Assembly: GCA_049325315.1 (NCBI GenBank)
Contig: JBMONB010000048.1
Span: 1 to 64,000 of the forward strand
Direction of reading: 5' to 3'
DNA length: 64,000 nucleotides
Origin: JAWLHU01 sp049325315
GTDB lineage: Bacteria > Bacillota > Sulfobacillia > Symbiobacteriales > Symbiobacteriaceae
Positions 59,033 through 64,000 of this stretch are shown in pieces (within the stretch, counting starts at the first letter, position 1; each line of letters starts with the position of its first letter). The notes beneath the pieces were generated by a model. That model had not been told where the DNA came from. It was given only the letters and a program-made list of their open reading frames with translations, and did not search any database. A program made the position numbers and the translations under genes.

Positions 59033-60529
59033 TTACTGCACCCAGTTTTGGGAACGGGAAACCGCCTCGCGCCAACCTTTGTACAGCCGCTCACGGGCAG
59101 CCGGCTCCATGCTGGGCGTGAAGCTGCGGGCCGCTTGCCAGCGCGCCTGCAGTTGCCCCTTGTCAGACCAGACCCCTGCGGCAAGGCCCGCCAAGTAGGC
59201 AGCGCCCATGGCGGTGGTCTCCACATTGGTCGGACGCTGCACTTCCTTGCCCAGAATGTCCGCCTGGAACTGCAGGAGGAAGTTGTTGGTCGCTGCGCCG
59301 CCATCGACACGCAGTGTCTGCAGGTCAAGCCCCGAGTCCTCCACCATGGCACCAAGGACGTCGCGCGTCTGGTAGGCAATCGCCTCCAGCGCAGCACGGG
59401 CCAGGTGGGCGCGCCCGGTACCCCGGGTGAGCCCTACCACTGTCCCCCGGGCGTAGGCGTCCCAGTAGGGAGCGCCCAGACCTACGAAGGCTGGAACCAG
59501 GTAGACGCCGTCGGTGCCGGCAATCGACGTAGCCAGGGCCTCGGTCTCGGACGCCGACTTGATAATGCCCAACTCATCGCGCAGCCATTGGACCGTGGCT
59601 CCCGCCATGAAGACGCTGCCCTCCAGGGCATACTCCACCGTGTCCCCCATACCCCAGGCGATCGTTGTCAGCAGCCCGTTCTTGCTGGTCACGGGCCGAG
59701 TACCGGTATTCATCAGCAGAAAACATCCGGTCCCGTATGTGTTTTTTGCCATCCCGGACTCGAAGCAGGCCTGTCCGAAGAGGGCCGCCTGCTGATCACC
59801 CGCCACGCCTGCGAGGGGGATCGGGCCGCCAAAGAGCGCAGAATCCGTCTGCCCAAATATCCCGCTGGAGGGGAGCACCTCGGGAAGCATCGCCTTTGGA
59901 ATGGCCAGCTCCCGGAGGATCTCGTCATCCCACTTCAGTTCGTAGATGTTATAGAGCAGGGTTCGGGAAGCGTTTGAGTAGTCAGTGGCGTGGACCTTTC
60001 CGCCAGAGAGCTTCCACATCAGCCAGGTGTCGATCGTGCCGAAGAGGACCTCTCCCCGCTCGGCCCTTTCGCGGACGCCGGCGATGTGGTCGAGAATCCA
60101 TTTGACCTTGGTGCCTGAGAAGTAGGCGTCCACCACAAGGCCTGTTTTGGCCCGAATGGGCTCCTCCCAGCCACTTTGCTTCAGGGTACGGCAGAGATCA
60201 GCCGTCCGCCGGCACTGCCAGACGATGGCCGGCGCCACAGGCTTTCCGGTCGTACGGTCCCACACCACAGTGGTCTCACGCTGATTGGTGATGCCAATAG
60301 CCGAAACCGCCTGCCAGTCAACACCGGCCCTCGCCAGGGCAACACGGGCCACCTCCAGCTGAGTCGCCCAGATCTCTTCCGGGTCGTGTTCGACCCAGCC
60401 CGGTTGCGGATAGTGCTGGGTAAACTCCTGCTGGGCCACGGACACAATGCCGCCATGGTCATTGAAGAGAATGGCACGTGAACTGGTGGTACCCTGGTCC
60501 AGTGCAATCACATAACGCTGATTAGTCAC
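59033..60529 (-). CDS. glpK: glycerol kinase
   Basis: A 498-residue FGGY kinase that makes glycerol-3-phosphate from glycerol and ATP. ALDQGTTSSRAILF (9-22), QQEFTQHYPQPGWVEHDP, ITNQRETTVVWDRTTGKP, VAGDQQAALFGQ, NTYGTGCFLLMNTG, RVDGGAATNNFLLQFQADIL. The segment just before VAGDQ that carries the PTS-phosphorylated His in low-GC Gram-positives reads SALFGG, without His, so HPr control is unlikely. No glpF or glpD is adjacent. ATG at 60529 has TTCACAGCAATTGCTGTGAC-like sequence upstream and AGGTGAATTGCTG as a weak site. Confidence 0.96.
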   Translation of the reverse strand: MTNQRYVIALDQGTTSSRAILFNDHGGIVSVAQQEFTQHYPQPGWVEHDPEEIWATQLEVARVALARAGVDWQAVSAIGITNQRETTVVWDRTTGKPVAPAIVWQCRRTADLCRTLKQSGWEEPIRAKTGLVVDAYFSGTKVKWILDHIAGVRERAERGEVLFGTIDTWLMWKLSGGKVHATDYSNASRTLLYNIYELKWDDEILRELAIPKAMLPEVLPSSGIFGQTDSALFGGPIPLAGVAGDQQAALFGQACFESGMAKNTYGTGCFLLMNTGTRPVTSKNGLLTTIAWGMGDTVEYALEGSVFMAGATVQWLRDELGIIKSASETEALATSIAGTDGVYLVPAFVGLGAPYWDAYARGTVVGLTRGTGRAHLARAALEAIAYQTRDVLGAMVEDSGLDLQTLRVDGGAATNNFLLQFQADILGKEVQRPTNVETTAMGAAYLAGLAAGVWSDKGQLQARWQAARSFTPSMEPAARERLYKGWREAVSRSQNWVQ

Positions 60530-60535
60530 AGCAAT

Positions 60536-61279
60536 TCACCTCGGCTCAAAAGGTTCGACATCTGATCCATTCGAACCCTGCCGCCGGTAGACTTGCATTA
60601 CCCGCCCCACGTAGGGGTGCCGCCCTCCCAGTGGGACCGCTCTCGGCCCCCCGTTATAAGCAGCCAGTGCCCGGTCCCACGAACCGTGCTCCGATCGCAG
60701 CGCCTGCAGGTACCATGCGCCCATGGAGAGGTTGGTGAGCGGGTCGTAAAGGTCGTAATCCGTCAGGCCCATGCGGCCGGCAATCCAGGCGGCAGTGGTC
60801 GGCAGAATCTGCAGGAGGCCGCTGTCGCCGTCGCGCCCACGAGCCCGGGCAAACCACTGGCTCTCTACCGTACCAACGGCAGCCACAAGGCGAGGGTCTA
60901 CCGCAAATCGGCTGGCCACGTCGAGAACCAGGAGGCGATAGCCTGGGGGAACCAGGTCAGACACCTGCTCGAGCCGCCTCCGGCGCAAGAGATATTCCCG
61001 GTGGACTAACCTCCGCTGCACATGAGTCGGTTCGTGTGCAAGCACTTCTGCCTCCCACCGTCGAACCCGGGAGGCACGCTGTATGGCATCCTGCCTACGC
61101 CGGGAAATAAGCAGGTCAAACTCAGGAATCTGCGGTTCGATGACCGCCATGGGCTTGTCCACGGCAGGTCTGGGCGCCCCCTCGACAGATCTGGGCTCGC
61201 ACCCCGGCGATGCGAACCAGACCGAGGATACCATGAGGGCGACCAGAATCCGCCGAAGCCGCTGTAACACGGACTTCAC
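60536..61279 (-). CDS. secreted lytic transglycosylase (SLT domain)
   Basis: A 247-residue exported protein. Signal peptide LRRILVALMVSSVWFASPG followed by a Cys (possible but atypical lipobox), a helical segment (about 50-105) and a C-terminal goose-lysozyme-like SLT domain: ASRFAVDPRLVAAVGTVESQWFARA (catalytic Glu in VESQW), GLLQILPTTAAWIA, NLSMGAWYLQAL and RALAAYNGGP. It cleaves the glycan strand with formation of anhydromuramic acid. GTG at 61279 gives a sensible signal peptide with AAAGGGGTGCCC upstream; an in-frame start 42 bp earlier gives a longer basic leader. Separated from glpK by 6 bp. Confidence 0.87.
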   Translation of the reverse strand: MKSVLQRLRRILVALMVSSVWFASPGCEPRSVEGAPRPAVDKPMAVIEPQIPEFDLLISRRRQDAIQRASRVRRWEAEVLAHEPTHVQRRLVHREYLLRRRRLEQVSDLVPPGYRLLVLDVASRFAVDPRLVAAVGTVESQWFARARGRDGDSGLLQILPTTAAWIAGRMGLTDYDLYDPLTNLSMGAWYLQALRSEHGSWDRALAAYNGGPRAVPLGGRHPYVGRVMQVYRRQGSNGSDVEPFEPR

Positions 61280-61370
61280 GGTATGGGCACCCCTTTTCGG
61301 AGAGACTGGGAGCACTGTCAACCTACCATAAAACTGGCGCGAAAGTTGTTGAGTCTTGTCGTGTCGAACA

Positions 61371-61409
61371 AAAAGAAGAAGCCCAAGGCTTTACAACCTC
61401 GGACTTCTT
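61371..61409 (-). terminator. terminator after the tRNA pair
   Basis: Minus-strand 13-bp stem AAGAAGTCCGAGG/CCTTGGGCTTCTT (two G-T pairs) followed by CTTTTTG, 4 bp beyond the tRNA-Thr CCA. Confidence 0.9.
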
Positions 61410-61412
61410 TGT

Positions 61413-61488
61413 TGGAGCCGATGAGGGGACTCGAACCCCTGACCTGCTGATTACGAATCAGCTGCTCTACCGGCTGAGCTACATCGGC
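61413..61488 (-). tRNA. tRNA-Thr (anticodon CGT)
   Basis: A 76-nt cloverleaf with encoded CCA. Acceptor GCCGATG/CATCGGC, anticodon stem GCTGA/TCAGC with loop TTCGTAA, T-loop GTTCGAGTC. Follows tRNA-Gly by 35 nt in one transcript. Confidence 0.96.
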
Positions 61489-61495
61489 ATGCAAA

Positions 61496-61517
61496 ACGGA
61501 GACACAAAGGTCTCCGT
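61496..61517 (-). other. hairpin between the two tRNA genes
   Basis: Perfect 8-bp arms ACGGAGAC/GTCTCCGT around a 6-nt loop; no T-run. More likely a processing or spacing structure than a terminator. Confidence 0.4.
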
Positions 61518-61523
61518 CGCTTC

Positions 61524-61597
61524 TGGAGCGGGTGATGGGAATCGAACCCACGCTCTCAGCTTGGGAAGCTGATGTTCTACCATTGAACTACACCCGC
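61524..61597 (-). tRNA. tRNA-Gly (anticodon CCC)
   Basis: A 74-nt cloverleaf with encoded CCA. Acceptor GCGGGTG/CACCCGC, anticodon stem TCAGC/GCTGA with loop TTCCCAA, T-loop GTTCGATTC. Confidence 0.96.
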
Positions 61598-61697
61598 AGG
61601 CTCTCAGTACACCTTATTATAGCCACGCCCCACGCGCAATGCAAGTCGAAGTGGGGTAGAAAAAATCGGAGCGGCACCCAGCCGCTCCGACGCTGTA

Positions 61698-62996
61698 TTA
61701 GAAGATGTCACGGCGATAGATCGCCTGGGTCCGCTCACTGCCTACCCCCAGAATAGAGACGGGTACGCCCGTAGCCTCTTCAACTAGCTTCACGTAGCGC
61801 TGGGCACCCTCGGGCAGCTCCTCAATCCGCTTGACCGAGCTGAGGGTGTCATTCCATTCCCAGTTCGGCACTTCTTCGTAGACCGGCGCAACCTGGGCCA
61901 GCGCCTTGAGACCGACCGGGAACTCCCGGGTAACGGTGCCGTCTGGCAGGCGATAGCCAATACAGACCTTCAAAACAGGAATTTTCGTCTTGGCCAGGGT
62001 GTCCAGGTGGGGCACAGCCAGGTCCGTGATACCGCTGACCCGACACGCATAGCGGACCATGACCAGGTCCAGCCAGCCGATGCGGCGCGGTCGTCCCGTG
62101 GTGGTGCCGTACTCATGACCATGCTCCCGGATTACGTCTCCCTGCGAGTCGAGCAGTTCGGTCGGGAACGGCCCCTCACCGACGCGTGAGGTGTAGGCCT
62201 TGACCACGCCCACAACCTTGTTTACCCGAGTCGGGCCCACACCCGCCCCAATGATCGCCCCGGCCGCAATCGGATGCGAGGCGGTTACGTACGGATACGT
62301 CCCGTAGTCAATATCCAGCAGGTGTCCCTGGGCGCCCTCAAAGAGGACATTCTTGCCCTCATCGATGGCGTCGTTCACCAACTCAACCGTGTTCGCCACG
62401 AAGGGGCGGAGGCGCTCGGCGTACTCCAGGTACGGGCCCGCAATCTCCTCGACGGTGAAGCCCGGCATACCGTAGACTCGATCCAGCAGCTGGTTCTTCG
62501 CCTCAACCTGTGCCGCCAGCTTGGGGAGGAACTCTTCCTTGTCCAGCAGATCAACCAGGCGGAGCCCGACCCGGGCGAACTTATCCATGTACGCCGGCCC
62601 GATGCCGCGCCGGGTGGTGCCAATCTTGTTGGCGCCCTTTCGGTCCTCCTCCGCCTCATCGAGACGGATATGGTACGGGAAGACCACATGGGCGCCCCCG
62701 CTGATGCGAAGGTTCGAGAGGTTGACGCCCTTGCCGGTCAGGTAGTCCATCTCCTGCAGGATCTTGGCCGGATCGAGCACCACTCCGTGTCCGATGACGC
62801 AGAGCGTCCCCGGGTAGAGAATGCCCGAGGGCACCTGATGCAGCTTGTACTGCTGTCCGTTGGCCCACACCGTGTGACCGGCATTGGCGCCACCGGTGGC
62901 GCGAACGACCACCTGCGCCTGCGCAGCCAGCAGATCAACAAACTTGCCTTTCCCTTCATCGCCCCATTGGGCACCCATCACAACCACGACCGGCAA
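61698..62996 (-). CDS. purA: adenylosuccinate synthetase
   Basis: A 432-residue PurA: IMP + Asp + GTP to adenylosuccinate. N-terminal PVVVVMGAQWGDEGKGKFVD (GTP P-loop variant), GGANAGHTVWANGQQYKLHQVPSGIL with catalytic His, TTRRGIGPAYMDK, EGAQGHLLDIDYGTYPYVT, GRPRRIGWLDLVMVRYA and a C-terminal GVGSERTQAIYRRDIF. Start is TTG 62996, with GGGAGGTGCCCCTT upstream; the frame extends to 63161 but the family N-terminus begins at PVVVVMG. Lies downstream of dnaB in the same direction, as in other Bacillota. Confidence 0.96.
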   Translation of the reverse strand: MPVVVVMGAQWGDEGKGKFVDLLAAQAQVVVRATGGANAGHTVWANGQQYKLHQVPSGILYPGTLCVIGHGVVLDPAKILQEMDYLTGKGVNLSNLRISGGAHVVFPYHIRLDEAEEDRKGANKIGTTRRGIGPAYMDKFARVGLRLVDLLDKEEFLPKLAAQVEAKNQLLDRVYGMPGFTVEEIAGPYLEYAERLRPFVANTVELVNDAIDEGKNVLFEGAQGHLLDIDYGTYPYVTASHPIAAGAIIGAGVGPTRVNKVVGVVKAYTSRVGEGPFPTELLDSQGDVIREHGHEYGTTTGRPRRIGWLDLVMVRYACRVSGITDLAVPHLDTLAKTKIPVLKVCIGYRLPDGTVTREFPVGLKALAQVAPVYEEVPNWEWNDTLSSVKRIEELPEGAQRYVKLVEEATGVPVSILGVGSERTQAIYRRDIF

Positions 62997-63115
62997 AAGG
63001 GGCACCTCCCGTACAAAAGGGCCAGGGCGCAATGGCCTTGGCCCTAAAGATGTTTCCTGCAAACCCCAACACAGTGTATCACCCGGCCAAGGGGGTGTCA
63101 ACGCGCGGGCGAACG

Positions 63116-63135
63116 TTATCCACACCTGTGGATAT
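63116..63135. promoter_or_regulatory. paired DnaA-box-like sites
   Basis: TTATCCACA (63116-63124) and the inverted TGTGGATAT (63127-63135; consensus TGTGGATAA, one mismatch) are 2 bp apart, in the purA-dnaB gap. Confidence 0.55.
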
Positions 63136-63172
63136 AAATGTTCGTAACTCGCGACGTCCAAGATTCACGCGT

Positions 63173-63235
63173 CGTCGCGGGTTCGACATTGCGTCGCGCG
63201 TTCGCCATACCGTCGCGTTTATCCACACCGTCGCG
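63173..63235 (+). repeat. iteron-like direct repeats (CGTCGCG)
   Basis: CGTCGCG occurs at 63173, 63192, 63211 and 63229, spaced 19, 19 and 18 bp. The first two spacers share GTTCG-CAT. The fourth is only 14 bp past the end of dnaB. Confidence 0.65.
63219..63227 (+). promoter_or_regulatory. third DnaA-box-like site
   Basis: Exact TTATCCACA within the spacer between the third and fourth CGTCGCG repeats. Confidence 0.5.
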
Positions 63236-63248
63236 TATGAATTGAGCG

Positions 63249-64000
63249 TTATGCTCCCCGCTTGTGCTCCTTGCCGTACATCTTCTGAATGTCCTTCATG
63301 AAGTAGAGTTCCACCGACCCGACCGGTCCATTACGGTGCTTAGCAATAATGATCTCCACCAGGTCCTTCTTCTCCGTGTTGTGATCATAGTAGTCTTCGC
63401 GGTAGAGAAAAGCGACCATGTCGGCGTCCTGCTCAATGGCGCCCGACTCACGGAGGTCGGAGAGCATCGGGCGCTTGTCCTGCCGCTGCTCTACCGATCG
63501 GGAGAGCTGCGAGAGGGCGATGACCGGCACCTTCAGCTCACGGGCCAGCCCCTTCAGGGAACGGGAGATCTCCGAAATCTCCTGCTGGCGGTTGGCCTGC
63601 TGTCCTGGTCGCTGCGGAATCGACATCAACTGGAGGTAGTCGACAATGATCATATCCAACCCGTGTTCCTGCGAGATACGGCGCGCCTTGGCACGCAGCT
63701 CCGGCAGGGGGCAGTTCGGCGTGTCATCAATATAAATGTTCGATTCGGCCAGGGTCGAGAGGGCGGTACCGAGACGGTGCCAGTCCTGATCCTGCAACTG
63801 ACCGGTGCGGAGTTTGTGACCGTCGACCGCCGCTTCAGCGGCCAACAGACGCATGGCCAACTGCTCAGCGCCCATTTCCAGGGAGAAGAAGCAGACCTTC
63901 GCCCCGCCCAAGACCGCCGCATTGCGGGCGATGTTCAGTGTGAAGGCGGTCTTACCGACCGACGGACGTGCTGCCACAATGATCATATCGGAGGGCTGAA
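63249..64000 (-). CDS. dnaB: replicative DNA helicase DnaB (3' part)
   Basis: The C-terminal ~250 residues of DnaB; the 5' part is beyond the window's right edge. Visible: Walker A ARPSVGKTAFTLNIARNAA, FFSLEMGAEQLAMRLLAAEA, DDTPNCPLPELRAKARRI, Walker B DMIIVDYLQLM, IALSQLSRSVEQR, RPMLSDLRESGAIEQDADMVAFLYREDYY and a final KHRNGPVGSVELYF. The RecA-like motor of the hexameric replication-fork helicase. The tail is short and ends in KEHKRGA. Confidence 0.96.
   Translation of the reverse strand, partial: QPSDMIIVAARPSVGKTAFTLNIARNAAVLGGAKVCFFSLEMGAEQLAMRLLAAEAAVDGHKLRTGQLQDQDWHRLGTALSTLAESNIYIDDTPNCPLPELRAKARRISQEHGLDMIIVDYLQLMSIPQRPGQQANRQQEISEISRSLKGLARELKVPVIALSQLSRSVEQRQDKRPMLSDLRESGAIEQDADMVAFLYREDYYDHNTEKKDLVEIIIAKHRNGPVGSVELYFMKDIQKMYGKEHKRGA

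Noticed and set aside
63173..63235. CRISPR array
   Set aside because: Only 7 bp is repeated with 11-12 bp between copies; no 25-35 bp repeats, no cas genes.
63116..63235. The chromosomal origin oriC itself
   Set aside because: dnaA and dnaN are not in the window and no AT-rich unwinding element is seen; only origin-like sites are reported.

Overview
The window reads as a chromosomal segment of a high-GC Bacillota (Firmicutes), most like a Symbiobacterium-type clostridial lineage. The basis is strong GGAGG-type ribosome binding sites, frequent TTG/GTG starts, a walR-walK-yycH-yycI-murA-rlmH block, purA next to dnaB, YpiB with an IDEAL domain, yojF-bshB2 and Mhq-like quinone detoxification genes. 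The taxon is inferred from gene content, not from an rRNA gene.

Layout. 1-5.7 kb: a LacI regulator, a tungsten/molybdenum aldehyde oxidoreductase operon with its MoaD-like partner, a hydrolase and a surface protein. 5.9-13.3 kb: MscL, a YojF/BshB2 pair, a methyltransferase, a tautomerase, a broken acetyltransferase, a double-GNAT protein, SfsA and an ABC-class ATPase. 13.4-17.3 kb: MhqD/MhqO/DoxX-like genes around a dihaem cytochrome. 17.4-26 kb: a co-directional sulfur-metabolism cluster (DsrE2, TusA, Fe-S/NrfD fusion, persulfide-dioxygenase-like MBL enzyme, rhodanese, large molybdoenzyme, TauE exporter). It is preceded by a response regulator with Glu in place of the phospho-acceptor Asp, and by an operator built from GGGACA half-sites. 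26-30 kb: a quinone oxidoreductase, a nucleotidyltransferase and a frameshifted selO.

30.5-42.7 kb is the most coherent system. Two CarH/LitR-type B12-binding MerR regulators flank an ABC transporter and a redoxin whose catalytic first Cys codon is an in-frame UGA followed by a SECIS-like hairpin, so it is probably a selenoprotein. They precede an eight-gene carotenoid operon (membrane protein, epimerase, crtE, crtI, crtB, CruF-like gene, acyltransferase, glycosyltransferase). Three promoters here share a TGGACA -35 element embedded in paired TGTCCA/GGACA boxes, mostly 11 bp apart, which is the architecture of CarH operators. I infer a light/B12-controlled photo-oxidative-stress regulon.

43.7-47.9 kb: three direct copies of the last ~25 bp of rlmH delimit two tandem segments of 0.95 and 3.2 kb. 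This is the arrangement of staphylococcal SCC elements at the 3' end of rlmH, but no recombinase is present. Cargo: a DUF4256 gene, a cupin, a VTT-type membrane protein, an SDR and a Crp-type regulator.

47.8-64 kb: core genes. These are rlmH, murA (catalytic Cys replaced by Asp), yycI, yycH, walK, walR, a membrane metallopeptidase, ypiB, two divergent LysM-M23 peptidases, glpK, a lytic transglycosylase, tRNA-Thr(CGT), tRNA-Gly(CCC), purA and the 3' part of dnaB. The purA-dnaB gap holds DnaA-box-like sites and four CGTCGCG repeats at 18-19 bp spacing.
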